64,000 nt of DNA, taken from the NCBI RefSeq assembly GCF_048571275.1, contig NZ_CP182357.1:744001-808000 (forward strand). The letters run 5' to 3'. Of this stretch, positions 35,985 through 44,789 are shown one piece after another (the first letter of the stretch is position 1; every line of letters starts with the position of its first letter). A model generated the notes under the pieces. That model did not search any database. It was given only the letters and a program-made list of their open reading frames with translations, and was not told where the DNA came from. This DNA comes from Marinarcus sediminis. Its GTDB lineage: Bacteria > Campylobacterota > Campylobacteria > Campylobacterales > Arcobacteraceae. The position numbers were made by a program, and so were the translations under genes.

Positions 35985-37325
35985 ATGGTCAATAAAAAAC
36001 TTATCAGAGAATTATTAAACGAAAGTGCCTGCTCACATAATAAAACAAAAAAATCATCATGCGATAAACCAAAGCCAGGGGCAACCAGCGGTGGTTGTGC
36101 ATTTGAGGGTTCACAAATTGCGCTTTTCCCTTTTGCCGATGTAGTACACTTAGTCCACGCTCCAGCTACATGTATTGGAGCTTCTTGGGAAACCAGAGCA
36201 ACGTTAACTTCTCATGAAGGGGAGAATAACACCGTAACAGGTTACTGCACAGATGTTATGACCAATGATATTATTTTTGGTGGACACACCAAGTTGGAAG
36301 CCTCAATAGAGTACATAATAGAACATAAAAAACCCAAAGGTATTTTTGTATACGAAACGTGTGTCACGGCCATGATTGGAGATGATATGGATAACGTGTG
36401 TGCCAGAATGCAAGAAAAACACGCTATTCCTGTAGTTGTTATCCACTCTCCTGGATTCGTAGGAGGAAAAAATTTAGGCTCAAGATTGGGTGCGGAATCA
36501 GTTTTACACCAACTCATTGGAACAAAAGAACCCGAAGAGATTCACCCTTTTGGAATCAACTTAATTGGAGAGTATAACGTCACAGGTGATATGTGGCAAT
36601 ATGTTCCTATTTTAGAAAAGATCGGGATTAAAGTGGTTTCAACGCTTGCAGGGGATGGACGACTTGAAAACATTCAAATGGCACATCGAGCCAAACTCAA
36701 TGTGATTGTTTGTGCAAAATCGCTGATTTCATTAACCAGAAAAATGCAAGAAGAGTATAATATTCCCTACATCAGTATCTCATTTTATGGAAAACGAGAT
36801 ACTTCAAATGCCATTCGAAGTATTGTCAATGCGTTTGGAGATGAAGCGCTGACAAAACGAGCGGAAGCCATTATCAAAGAAGAAGAGGAAAAACTTGAAA
36901 CCGCATTGATTCCTTACCGAAAAATTTTAGAGGGGAAAAAAGCGATTCTTAATACAGGGGGAAACAAATCATGGTCAATTGCTTCTGCACTGCAAGATAT
37001 TGGTATTGATGTCATTGCCACCAGTGTTAAAAAAGCCACATTAGAAGACAAAGAGATAGCGGCACAATATGTCAAAATTTTAATCACTGACCCAGGGACA
37101 GAACAAGCCAAATTGATTGATGAACACAATGTGGACATTTTACTTGCTGGAGGAAGAAGTTTATATACTGCCATTAAGAAAAAAATAGCCTTTGTCGATG
37201 TCAATCAAGAGAAAAAAGTGAGTTATGGAGCGTATGCGGGGTTGGTTAATTTGGCCAAAGATGTTTGTAATTCCGTCAATAACAAAGTCTTTAAAGTAGT
37301 GGGAAATCCTGAACCTTGGGCATAG
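35985..37325 (+). CDS. nifE: FeMo-cofactor scaffold protein NifE
   Basis: A 446-residue homologue of NifD that forms the NifEN scaffold where NifB-co matures to FeMo-co. Cluster cysteines are visible in GGCAFEGSQ, HAPATCIGASWETR and YETCVTAMIGDD. The cofactor-anchoring cysteine lies in AHRAKLNVIVCAKS, equivalent to NifD Cys275. It is separated from nifN by a transporter and a small unknown gene, an unusual split. Compare the second nifE at 55211, which has lost the anchor cysteine. Confidence 0.96.
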   Translation: MVNKKLIRELLNESACSHNKTKKSSCDKPKPGATSGGCAFEGSQIALFPFADVVHLVHAPATCIGASWETRATLTSHEGENNTVTGYCTDVMTNDIIFGGHTKLEASIEYIIEHKKPKGIFVYETCVTAMIGDDMDNVCARMQEKHAIPVVVIHSPGFVGGKNLGSRLGAESVLHQLIGTKEPEEIHPFGINLIGEYNVTGDMWQYVPILEKIGIKVVSTLAGDGRLENIQMAHRAKLNVIVCAKSLISLTRKMQEEYNIPYISISFYGKRDTSNAIRSIVNAFGDEALTKRAEAIIKEEEEKLETALIPYRKILEGKKAILNTGGNKSWSIASALQDIGIDVIATSVKKATLEDKEIAAQYVKILITDPGTEQAKLIDEHNVDILLAGGRSLYTAIKKKIAFVDVNQEKKVSYGAYAGLVNLAKDVCNSVNNKVFKVVGNPEPWA

Positions 37326-37393
37326 TGTCAATACCCTATTTTAAATTTATATAAAAAACCGTTATAATGTTCTTTTATATATAAAGGAACATT

Positions 37394-38416
37394 ATGGAAG
37401 AGAGAAAAATCAAAAACTATTTTTTCTATTTTGCCAGTTTGGTCATCATTATAGCGGGGCTTAAAATTGCGTATGAAGTTGTCATTATTCTGTTTTTGTC
37501 CATTTTTATCTCATCAATCATCTCATCAATTCTCAAACTCTTAAAGAAAAAACATCTTCCTACTTGGCTGGCTTATTTGCTTGTTCTGGGGATTTTTACA
37601 CTGATTTCTCTTCTTCTTGCGTATATTGTCAATATTTCACTCAAAGATTTTATATCAAATCTTCCCGTATATGAAACCAAATTACAACAAGCCGTCATTG
37701 ATACCATTGCTTTTGCAGAATCGTATGGTTATTCTATTGATAAAACCATGATTCTGGATGCACTCAATTTAAACTCATTTTTTGGAATTACTACAAATTT
37801 AATTGGAAGTATTGGTACTTTTTTATCAAAGTTTTTACTCATTATCATTGGGATTGGATTCATCCTTGCAGAATCAAAATCCTTTGAAAAGAAACTCAGA
37901 CTTATTTTTAGAAAAGAAGCAGAAAAAATTGAACACTTCAAACTTTTTTCAAGTAATATCCAAAAATATTTTTTGGTCAAAACAGCAACGAGTTTTTTAA
38001 CCGGTTTTTTGGTCGCAATTGTTTTGATATTTTTTAATATAGACTACCCTGTTCTTTGGGGAGTTGTGGCCATGCTTTTTAACTTTATTCCCGTGGTTGG
38101 TTCTATTATTGCAGCCATTCCAGCCATACTTCTGGCTTTTGTAACAAGCGATTTAAATACCACTTTAATATTAATCGTACTCTACCTTACCATAAATATT
38201 TCTATCAGCAATATCATTGAACCAAAATTTATGGGGAAAGAGCTAGGATTATCTCCTTTGGTTATATTCTTCTCATTGATTTTATGGGGTTGGATTTTGG
38301 GAATAGTGGGAATGTTTTTAGCCGTACCAATTACAATGACCTTAAAAATTGCCTTTGATTCAAACAACAGTACAAAATGGATCTCGTTACTGATGTCAAA
38401 TGTTAAAACAGGATAA
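37394..38416 (+). CDS. AI-2E family transporter (PerM-like)
   Basis: A 340-residue membrane protein with about eight hydrophobic helices and the family pattern GFLVAIVLIFFNIDYPVLWGVVAMLFNFIP, split here as DYPVLWGVVAMLFNFIPVVG, then GSIIAAIPAILLA and IEPKFMGKELGLSPL. The family exports diverse small molecules, and the name does not imply autoinducer transport. It has its own TATAAT-like promoter just upstream. It is a non-nif gene wedged between nifE and nifN. Confidence 0.88.
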   Translation: MEERKIKNYFFYFASLVIIIAGLKIAYEVVIILFLSIFISSIISSILKLLKKKHLPTWLAYLLVLGIFTLISLLLAYIVNISLKDFISNLPVYETKLQQAVIDTIAFAESYGYSIDKTMILDALNLNSFFGITTNLIGSIGTFLSKFLLIIIGIGFILAESKSFEKKLRLIFRKEAEKIEHFKLFSSNIQKYFLVKTATSFLTGFLVAIVLIFFNIDYPVLWGVVAMLFNFIPVVGSIIAAIPAILLAFVTSDLNTTLILIVLYLTINISISNIIEPKFMGKELGLSPLVIFFSLILWGWILGIVGMFLAVPITMTLKIAFDSNNSTKWISLLMSNVKTG

Positions 38417-38422
38417 AACGGA

Positions 38423-38845
38423 TTATCCGACTTTTCCCAATAATGCTTTCATTAAATCGGCGTTGTTTTGTAAATCAAATCCTCTTGCTACCATCCAATC
38501 AGATATGACCTCTTCTTTATACTTCAATTCTCTGTCTCTGTAGAAAGCATACTCTGCTACTTCATCCCAATTTCCATCTTTATCTAAAAAAGATTTTTTA
38601 AAATGCCCTGTAATTGGAATTTGAATGGGAACAGGATGTTTAGGATCAGTGGCATCAAATCCTTCTAAATATCTGGTTTCAAGAGGTGGTTCATACGATT
38701 CAGAACTTACTACTTGAAGGCTTTTGTTAAAATCAGCAAATTCAGAGTTTTTGGGAATCTTAAAATCAATGGGATTTTCTCTGTTATTTGTTATGGTAAA
38801 GAAACCAATATTAAACTCATTTACAGTATCACTGATTGAAGACAT
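38423..38845 (-). CDS. Unknown nif-island protein (140 residues)
   Basis: A soluble protein with an AAGGAG site 8 bases before the ATG. It has no cysteine, no signal peptide and no membrane segment. Motifs visible are PPLETRYLEGFDATDPKHPV, a mid HFKKSFLDKDGNWDEVAEYA and a C-terminal DWMVARGFDLQNNADLMKAL. I do not recognise it. It is transcribed leftward between the transporter and nifN, and its start is 84 bases from the nifN sigma-54 promoter on the other strand. Confidence 0.7.
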   Translation of the reverse strand: MSSISDTVNEFNIGFFTITNNRENPIDFKIPKNSEFADFNKSLQVVSSESYEPPLETRYLEGFDATDPKHPVPIQIPITGHFKKSFLDKDGNWDEVAEYAFYRDRELKYKEEVISDWMVARGFDLQNNADLMKALLGKVG

Positions 38846-38926
38846 AAGGCACTCCTTAATTAAATAACTGAATAAATTATAAAATCATTTACCTTAAATT
38901 AGCATAAACAGTTACGGTTATCTCTT

Positions 38927-38944
38927 TGGGAACACTATTTGCAT
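38927..38944 (+). promoter_or_regulatory. Sigma-54 promoter of the nifN operon
   Basis: TGGGAACACTATTTGCAT has GG at 38929-38930 and GC at 38941-38942. Transcription would start near 38953, so the ATG at 38949 cannot be used and nifN must begin at 38973. Confidence 0.88.
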
Positions 38945-38972
38945 ATATATGAAAAAACATATAGGAAAAGTC

Positions 38973-40268
38973 ATGGAAAGTATGCATGCAAAACCTCTGC
39001 AATTAAACCCTATCAAACTGTCGCAGCCTATGGGTGCGATGCTTTGCTTTTTAGGCGTTAAAAACTGTATGCCTTTAATGCACGGAGCACAAGGATGTGC
39101 CAGCTTTTCAAAAGTGTTCTTTACTCGACATTTTAATGATCCTATTGCGGTACAAACGACTGCAGTTAATGATATTACTGCGGTCATTGACGGAGGAGAT
39201 TACTCTATTTCCGAGAGCATTAAAAACATTACAAAAAAAGTCAAACCTGATTTGGTAGGACTTTTTACGACAGGTTTAACTGAAACAAAAGGGGATGATA
39301 TTAAAGGGGCAACCTTGTTGCTTAAAGACATGCAAGAGATTGCATATGTCAATACTCCCGATTTTGAAGGCTCAATAGAGAGCGGATTTGCCAAATCCAT
39401 TGAAGCCATAATTGCCCAACTGGTTCAAACGGCAACATCTGTAGACAGCAACAAAGCCGTTATCATTCCTAACGTCAATCTCAAACCCATAGAAGTTGAA
39501 AAACTCAAAGATACCATTTCGCTTTTTGGTTATGAAGTTTTAGCGCTTCCTGATTTGAGTGAATCACTTGATGGTCATTTGGGTCTGAAACAAGGGGCAT
39601 TGAGTTCGGGAGGAATCAGTGTTGAAGAGATTAAAAACTTGGGCACCGCTTCATTGGTTATCTCAATTGGACGAAGTGTTCAAAAAGCGGGACTGAAACT
39701 TCAAGAGAAAAATGAAAAAATGAAACTTTTACACTTTGACTCTTTAGGCGGACTTGAAGCCAGTGATGAACTCTTTAAAGAGTTATGTGCCATTAAAAAT
39801 ATCTCAATGCCTCATCCAAGTATTGTACGATGGAGAAAACGACTTCAAGATGCCATGTTGGATTCTCACTTTGCCATTGGAAGTTCTAAAGTAGTCATTG
39901 CATTAGAACCCGATCAAGCGCTCAGTGTAGCTCGAACCATTATTGAAGCTGGGGCAACTATTAAAGCCATTGTAACAACATATAAAACCAATTTACTTGA
40001 CCATCTTGAGTGTGAGAATATCCTTTTTGGCGATTTTGAAGATGTAGAGACGTTAATGCAAGACAGCGACGTGCTTATTACCAATTTCCACGGTGAAAGA
40101 TTGTGTAAGAGATATAAAAAAGCATTAATGTTACGAGGTTTCCCTGACTATGAAGGGGTAGGGAATCAACTGAAAAATGATGTTTTATATGAAGGAAGTG
40201 CCTATTTACTTTTTGAATTGGCCAATTTAATCAACGAACATAAACATGGAGCACACAATGAGCATTGA
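38973..40268 (+). CDS. nifN: FeMo-cofactor scaffold protein NifN
   Basis: A 431-residue NifK homologue, the partner of NifE. KLSQPMGAMLCFLGVKNCMP and HGAQGCASFSKVFFTRHF hold the cluster cysteines; LFTTGLTETKGDDIKGA, NTPDFEGS and FDSLGGLEASDELF follow. The start at 38973 has AGGAAAA directly upstream and lies downstream of the predicted sigma-54 transcription start. Five overlapping genes follow (two thiol-peroxidase-like, ankyrin, SagB-type) and appear to be on the same transcript. Confidence 0.95.
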   Translation: MESMHAKPLQLNPIKLSQPMGAMLCFLGVKNCMPLMHGAQGCASFSKVFFTRHFNDPIAVQTTAVNDITAVIDGGDYSISESIKNITKKVKPDLVGLFTTGLTETKGDDIKGATLLLKDMQEIAYVNTPDFEGSIESGFAKSIEAIIAQLVQTATSVDSNKAVIIPNVNLKPIEVEKLKDTISLFGYEVLALPDLSESLDGHLGLKQGALSSGGISVEEIKNLGTASLVISIGRSVQKAGLKLQEKNEKMKLLHFDSLGGLEASDELFKELCAIKNISMPHPSIVRWRKRLQDAMLDSHFAIGSSKVVIALEPDQALSVARTIIEAGATIKAIVTTYKTNLLDHLECENILFGDFEDVETLMQDSDVLITNFHGERLCKRYKKALMLRGFPDYEGVGNQLKNDVLYEGSAYLLFELANLINEHKHGAHNEH

Positions 40269-40635
40269 TTTAGCACGTCCAATCGTTCCAACTATTGCTT
40301 TAAAAATGTTAAGTGGGAATACCCGATTATTGGGTATTCCGAAACAACGAGTTCAAGTAGTGATGATTTTACCTCACATTACTGAATTTAATGAAGAGTT
40401 AAAAAATGCCATTGATTTTTTTAAAGAGAGAGCCGAATCGTTTATTATCACTTCAAGTACTCAAAAGCAGTGTGATGAGGTGATTGCAAACTATAAAATC
40501 AAAGAGAATCTTATCTCAAGAGAGTACCAAGATTTTTCTAAAGTTTTTGCAATTAAAGATCAAAATGGCTTATTGGAAAAAGGGTTAATGATTATTGATA
40601 CCAATTGTCAAATTACACATAAGGATATTTTATAA
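40258..40635 (+). CDS. Cysteine-deficient thiol-peroxidase-like protein 1
   Basis: A 125-residue thioredoxin-fold protein. VQVVMILPHITEFNEELKNA, SFIITSSTQKQCDEVIANY, SREYQDFSKVFAIK and GLMIIDTNCQITHKDIL line up with the Tpx peroxidase scaffold (VVxNxxPSLDTPVCxxx, ISADLPFAQxRFC, LSDFRDRSFGKAYG, AVFVIDENGKV). However, the peroxidatic PVC position is ITE, so it cannot be a normal peroxidase. It overlaps nifN by 11 bases. It is paralogous to the next gene. Confidence 0.6.
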   Translation: MSIDLARPIVPTIALKMLSGNTRLLGIPKQRVQVVMILPHITEFNEELKNAIDFFKERAESFIITSSTQKQCDEVIANYKIKENLISREYQDFSKVFAIKDQNGLLEKGLMIIDTNCQITHKDIL

Positions 40636-40636
40636 C

Positions 40637-41155
40637 ATGGAAGTCACACTGGAGAATCAGATTTATACATTGACAAAAAAAGAGCGCCATGTAGGGGGAG
40701 AAGCACCTGCTGTCCGAATTAAAATGTTAAATGAAGAGACAAAAGTTATAGGAATGTTGGCCCCACAAATACAAGTTATGATTACATTAACTCGTGTCGA
40801 AGATTTTAGTCCAATGTTACAAGATATTATGGAAGAGTACAAAGAAAAAACAGTGAGTTATCTCATTACTTCAAGCCCCACTTCACAACTGAATGAAACC
40901 GTCAAACAGTTTGATTTAGACAAAGGTTTTGTGAGCAATGAGTTCCTTGAATTTGCCTCAAAATTTGGATTGAACATGAAAGATTCTTTCATTGCAAAAT
41001 CAATTTTTATTATCAATAAAGAGGGAGAGATTGTTTACAAACAACTCTTAGACAAATGTGAGTCACTGTATGATTTAGAAGAGTTTAAAGCCGCACTGCA
41101 TGAAGCAATTCATACAAAACAAAAAGGCCATACACACGAAAACTGGATGGGATGA
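40637..41155 (+). CDS. Cysteine-deficient thiol-peroxidase-like protein 2
   Basis: A 172-residue protein with the full Tpx outline: GGEAPAVRIKMLNEETKVIG, QIQVMITLTRVEDFSPM, LITSSPTSQLNETVKQFDLD, NEFLEFASKFGLNM and SIFIINKEGEIVYKQLL. The peroxidatic cysteine position is RVE, and its only cysteine is in LLDKCESLYD. A tandem paralogue of gene 40258. A non-catalytic binding role, or recruitment of a metal cofactor, is inference. The ATG at 40637 lies 1 base after the previous stop. Confidence 0.65.
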   Translation: MEVTLENQIYTLTKKERHVGGEAPAVRIKMLNEETKVIGMLAPQIQVMITLTRVEDFSPMLQDIMEEYKEKTVSYLITSSPTSQLNETVKQFDLDKGFVSNEFLEFASKFGLNMKDSFIAKSIFIINKEGEIVYKQLLDKCESLYDLEEFKAALHEAIHTKQKGHTHENWMG

Positions 41156-41607
41156 TGAAAATATTTGGCATAAAAATACAAGTTTGGTTTAAACGAAACG
41201 AGTTTAACATTTGTGATATTGATGGTATTGGAAAATATGGAAATACGGCAATCATGCAAGCTGCACGAGAAGGAAATATTGAGATTATCAAAGAACTTCT
41301 GCAGTTAGAAGCCAATTTAAATATTCTCAATGAAGCAGGAAACAATGCCCTTTGGAATGCCTGTGTTTCTGACTGTAAAGAGTGTGTTGAAGCATTAATT
41401 GAAGCGGGAATTGATTTGAATACACAAAACATCAATGGAACAACACCGTTAATGTATTGTGCCTGTACAGGAAAAGAGTATTTTGTTGAACTGCTCATAC
41501 AAAAAGGTGCCAATACACAATTGCTCGATCTTGATGGATTTAAAGCCATTGATTTAGCAGTCACCCCTAAAATAATAGCCATGTTAAAAAATGCAAACCT
41601 TTCATGA
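41152..41607 (+). CDS. Ankyrin-repeat protein
   Basis: A 151-residue cytoplasmic protein with about three ankyrin units (GNTAIMQAAREGNIEIIKEL, NNALWNACVSDCKECVEALI, GTTPLMYCACTGKEYFVELL) from residue 38 onward, and a short basic N-terminus. It overlaps the upstream gene by 4 bases and the SagB-type gene by 17, so translation is coupled. A partner-binding role in the nif operon is likely but unidentified. Confidence 0.85.
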   Translation: MMKIFGIKIQVWFKRNEFNICDIDGIGKYGNTAIMQAAREGNIEIIKELLQLEANLNILNEAGNNALWNACVSDCKECVEALIEAGIDLNTQNINGTTPLMYCACTGKEYFVELLIQKGANTQLLDLDGFKAIDLAVTPKIIAMLKNANLS

Positions 41608-42853
41608 ACAAACCAACATCACACTCAAAAAATATTACAGTGAACCCACTTTTATAGACTACACCACACAACCAAAAACCACCAAACACTATCCCCATTT
41701 TTTCCGAAGATTTTTTCTTGATGATTACCCCACCTTAACATTTATAAAAAATATAGGGAAAATCACCTACACCAAAACTTACGGAAACGACAGCATTAGT
41801 TTACGCACCAATCCCAGCGCAGGAGGGTTGTATCCGTGTGAAGTTTACATACAAATACGTGGCATGAAAGGGTTTATTTCGGGAATTTACCACTATGAGC
41901 CTTTGGCAAATGCCCTTGTTTTAATTCACGAACTCACCCAAGATGGCATCGAAGCTTACTCATCAAACCCAAATAAACAAGAGAAGTTTATTTTTATGAT
42001 CAGTTGTGCCTATTTTAGAACAACGTGGAAATATGAAAAACGCTCCATTCGATATTTGCTTTTAGATTGTGGACATCAATTAGGAAGCATCTATGCGGCT
42101 TTATGTTTAGAAGGAAAAGAAGCCGATTTTAATGTTGATTTTGATTTAAAAAAACTCAATGAGCTGTTTGGCTTTGAAGGATTTGAATTTTTTCTTTCGG
42201 GAATAAAGAGTGAACTGCATAAAAGTATTGAAACCAAAGCGTTAAGAACACCGCTTGTTCACGTAGCAGCTTGTGATTATCAAATACGAGAACCGTTTGT
42301 AGAAGCGTTTTATCAAAAAAGTTTAGAAAAATCGAATCAAACTTTTGAAAAAGTTTCTTTATTAAACGATTTCACCAAAAATCAGTTAGCCCAAGCCATT
42401 GATTCAAGACGATCTGTCAGAGCGTTTAAAAAAGCGTCCATCCTTTACGATGAAGTTACGTTTATACTTAAAAATATTATTGAGTTTGCCGCTGCTTTTG
42501 GTATTGAATTGTATATGATAAACAACCATATTATGGGCTTAGAACAAGGACTTTACAAAAACGTAACCCTAATTAAACGCGGCAATTTTGAAGAAAAAGC
42601 AACGCATTTGGCTTTAAATCAAATGCTGGCAGGAAAAGCTGCTTTAACGCTGATTTTTACAGCAAATGAAAATTCAAATTACACACAAAGTAGCCTGCTT
42701 TGTGGTTTTATCGCTCACATTATATATTTAAGATCTGCAAAACTCAATATTGGATGCAGTGCCATTGGTGCCTATTTTGACGAAGAGTGTCAAAAGTTTC
42801 TTGAGACCAAAAACAACATCTTATATCTGTTATCAATAGGAAAAGAGGTTTAA
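41591..42853 (+). CDS. SagB-type nitroreductase-fold dehydrogenase
   Basis: A 420-residue protein with two nitroreductase-like halves. The first has SLRTNPSAGGLYPCEVYIQI, LDCGHQLGSIYAAL and FEFFLSG. The second has QAIDSRRSVRAFKKASI and ALNQMLAGKAALTLIF, LRSAKLNIGCSAIGAYFDEE. SagB-type enzymes are FMN dehydrogenases best known from azoline-peptide synthesis. No precursor peptide or cyclodehydratase is nearby. Its place at the end of the nifN operon suggests a redox role in cofactor or electron supply; this is inference. Confidence 0.78.
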   Translation: MQTFHEQTNITLKKYYSEPTFIDYTTQPKTTKHYPHFFRRFFLDDYPTLTFIKNIGKITYTKTYGNDSISLRTNPSAGGLYPCEVYIQIRGMKGFISGIYHYEPLANALVLIHELTQDGIEAYSSNPNKQEKFIFMISCAYFRTTWKYEKRSIRYLLLDCGHQLGSIYAALCLEGKEADFNVDFDLKKLNELFGFEGFEFFLSGIKSELHKSIETKALRTPLVHVAACDYQIREPFVEAFYQKSLEKSNQTFEKVSLLNDFTKNQLAQAIDSRRSVRAFKKASILYDEVTFILKNIIEFAAAFGIELYMINNHIMGLEQGLYKNVTLIKRGNFEEKATHLALNQMLAGKAALTLIFTANENSNYTQSSLLCGFIAHIIYLRSAKLNIGCSAIGAYFDEECQKFLETKNNILYLLSIGKEV

Positions 42854-42872
42854 AATTATTTGCTTATTTCTT

Positions 42873-42890
42873 GTGGAACACTACTTGCAT
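42873..42890 (+). promoter_or_regulatory. Sigma-54 promoter of the nifX operon
   Basis: TGTGGAACACTACTTGCA has GG at 42875-42876 and GC at 42887-42888, 37 bases before the nifX start. Confidence 0.9.
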
Positions 42891-42926
42891 ATAAGTTAAT
42901 TATAAATTCTTGATAAGGATATACAA

Positions 42927-43322
42927 ATGAGTAGCATTAAAATCACAACAAACGAGCCGAAAAAAGGTGCATTAAAAATTGCTTTCGCAACAACAGATTT
43001 AGAGAACATTGACTCTCATTTTGGAAGTGCAACACAATTCGCTGTTTACGATGTCAGTAAAGACAGCGTTACAACCTGTGAAATTATTAAAGTTGAAGAG
43101 AAAGATACGGATAAAACAGTGGCCTTGCTTCAAGATATTGATATTGTTTACTTTACCAATATTGGTGCTATTGCTGCTGCTAAAATTATTAACAATGGAA
43201 TTTTTCCTATCAAATATAAAGAGATTGTTTCAATTGAAGAAGAGTTGAAAAAATTAACAGAAATGCTTAAAGGCAATCCTCCTCCATTTATTAAAAAAAT
43301 TATAGAAAAAAAGGCTGCATAG
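42927..43322 (+). CDS. nifX: Nitrogenase cofactor carrier NifX
   Basis: A 131-residue protein of the NifX family (LKIAFATTDLENIDSHFGSA, YFTNIGAIAAAKIINNGIFP, GNPPPFIKKI). NifX binds NifB-co and the VK-cluster and exchanges them with NifEN. It starts the operon nifX-DUF269-nifF-nifW-nifZ-ferredoxins-rpoN and overlaps the next gene by one base (GTG start). Confidence 0.93.
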   Translation: MSSIKITTNEPKKGALKIAFATTDLENIDSHFGSATQFAVYDVSKDSVTTCEIIKVEEKDTDKTVALLQDIDIVYFTNIGAIAAAKIINNGIFPIKYKEIVSIEEELKKLTEMLKGNPPPFIKKIIEKKAA

Positions 43323-43753
43323 TGGAAATGAAAAAACTGTTTATTGATACTTTAGTTGGTCAAATACGAGCACTTGACCAATTTGGTACTTGGGCAAATA
43401 AATCAAATGAAGATTTATTGCAAGAAAAATATATCAAAAGTAAAGAAGCATTAAAAAATATTCCCATTATTGCGGATATTGATGAGATGCAAATTCAAGA
43501 AATTCGACTTATTTTTCAAGCAGTAGCCTTGGCTTTTGAAAAACTTACAGGCGTAATGTGCTCTGTGGTTATGGAGATGAGTCACGAAGGTTTTGGAAGA
43601 GTGGTTGTCTTTACTGGAAAAATTGTTTTATGTGAGAAATTTTTCAAAGATGCTCATAGATTTTCATTCAGAACGTATGAAGATTTAGAGAATGAGGGTG
43701 AAAAATATCTTATTAAAGCAAAAGAGACTTACGACAAATATAAAAACGTATAA
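43322..43753 (+). CDS. NifX-associated DUF269 protein
   Basis: A 143-residue helical protein (LVGQIRALDQFGTWANKSNE, GVMCSVVMEMSHEGFGRVVV, KFFKDAHRFSFRTYEDLENE) of the DUF269 family, which sits next to nifX in most diazotrophs. The biochemical role is unknown. It starts with GTG overlapping the nifX stop, a coupling seen elsewhere, and ends 22 bases before the flavodoxin gene. Confidence 0.92.
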   Translation: MEMKKLFIDTLVGQIRALDQFGTWANKSNEDLLQEKYIKSKEALKNIPIIADIDEMQIQEIRLIFQAVALAFEKLTGVMCSVVMEMSHEGFGRVVVFTGKIVLCEKFFKDAHRFSFRTYEDLENEGEKYLIKAKETYDKYKNV

Positions 43754-43774
43754 ATTTAACAAAGGGGAAAAAAC

Positions 43775-44290
43775 ATGTCAAGTATTGGAATTTTTTGTGG
43801 AACAGCAGGTGGGACTTCAATGGTCGTTGCAGATGCATTAGCAGAAGAGTTTGGAGTAGATGAAGTCATCAATATGGAAGAAGATTTTGATGAAATGGAT
43901 CAACTGCTTGAACACGATATTTTATTTTTAGGAAGTTCAACTTGGGGTCAAGGAGATGTTCACTTTTCTTGGGTTGATATTTTATTGGAAATTGAATCAG
44001 AAGATGTGGATTTCAGTGGAAAAACAATCGCTTTATTTGGAGCAGGAGACAGTGTAAAACATGGAGAACATTTTTGCAGTGCGCTTGGAAAATTGCATGA
44101 TGCTTTTACGAAAGCAGGAGCAAAAGTAGTTGGATTTGTAGATAAAAGTGATTACACATATGAAGCTTCATTGGCTGAAAAAGATGGAAAATTTTGTGGA
44201 TTAGCCATTGATAACCACAATGAAGAAGATAAAACCGAAGAGAGAATTGAAAACTGGATTGCAATTCTTAAACAAGAGATAAAAGCTTAA
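43775..44290 (+). CDS. nifF: Flavodoxin (nitrogenase electron donor)
   Basis: A 171-residue long-chain flavodoxin. The FMN phosphate loop is seen as FCGTAGGTSM, the isoalloxazine loop as GSSTWGQGDVHFSW and the third loop as ALFGAGDSVKHGEHFCSALG. It carries electrons to the Fe protein. AAAGGGGA lies before the ATG. The downstream gap holds a cluster of hairpins. Confidence 0.93.
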   Translation: MSSIGIFCGTAGGTSMVVADALAEEFGVDEVINMEEDFDEMDQLLEHDILFLGSSTWGQGDVHFSWVDILLEIESEDVDFSGKTIALFGAGDSVKHGEHFCSALGKLHDAFTKAGAKVVGFVDKSDYTYEASLAEKDGKFCGLAIDNHNEEDKTEERIENWIAILKQEIKA

Positions 44291-44421
44291 CCTTTAAAAG
44301 AACAACTTGTTGTTCTCTTTAGGGTTTGCTACTTTAGTAATTTTTAACAAATTACCAAAGCAGTTAAAAATGAAAGGTTCCCTTGAAAGGTATCCTAAAA
44401 AATACATTTTTTTAGGCACCT
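44291..44421 (+). other. Three consecutive hairpins between nifF and nifW
   Basis: Hairpin one pairs 44291-44306 with 44309-44324. Hairpin two pairs 44329-44343 with 44349-44363 (two mismatches). Hairpin three pairs 44388-44402 with 44407-44421 around a TACA loop. None is followed by a long T run, so they could be attenuators or stabilisers of the upstream mRNA. They lie ahead of the nifW start at 44451. Confidence 0.65.
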
Positions 44422-44450
44422 ACTTTGGAACAAATTCAAAGGAGTATATA

Positions 44451-44789
44451 ATGGAACAAACAAAAACAATAGATGAATTTTATGACTTAACAGACGCAGA
44501 AGATTATTTTGAGTTTTTTGAGTTAGAGTATGACAAAAACCTCGTTAATGTCAAACGATTTCATATGTTAAAAGAGTATGGAACGTTGATTAAAACAGCT
44601 TTTGATAATTTAAAAAACGATGAGCCAAGACTTCTTGACTTCTTGAAATTTTCATTGTTAAAAGTATACGGAGAGTATAAAAATGGTCATGCACCAAGTG
44701 CAGCTGATGTTTGGAACATGTTCGAAACAGGTAAGCTCGGTGGTTGTATGAGCTGTACTCCAACACCAGGAAACAGTTGTGGCTGCTAA
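44451..44789 (+). CDS. nifW: Nitrogenase-stabilising protein NifW, copy 1
   Basis: A 112-residue protein. DLTDAEDYFEFFELEYDKNL and LLKEYG-like helical segments match NifW (LxxAEDFLxFFGVxYDP). NifW protects or assembles the MoFe protein. It ends in a cysteine-rich tail, GGCMSCTPTPGNSCGC, not usual for NifW. The ATG at 44451 has AGGAG upstream; the longer frame from 44307 runs through the hairpin region and is not used. Compare the second copy at 54813. Confidence 0.85.
   Translation: MEQTKTIDEFYDLTDAEDYFEFFELEYDKNLVNVKRFHMLKEYGTLIKTAFDNLKNDEPRLLDFLKFSLLKVYGEYKNGHAPSAADVWNMFETGKLGGCMSCTPTPGNSCGC

Noticed and set aside
37364..37395. Hairpin covering the ribosome-binding site of the AI-2E transporter gene
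   Set aside because: The left arm overlaps the likely -10 box and would not be in the mRNA, so translational control is unlikely.
38949..38972. NifN start at 38949
   Set aside because: It would lie before the predicted transcription start of the sigma-54 promoter; 38973 has a ribosome-binding site.
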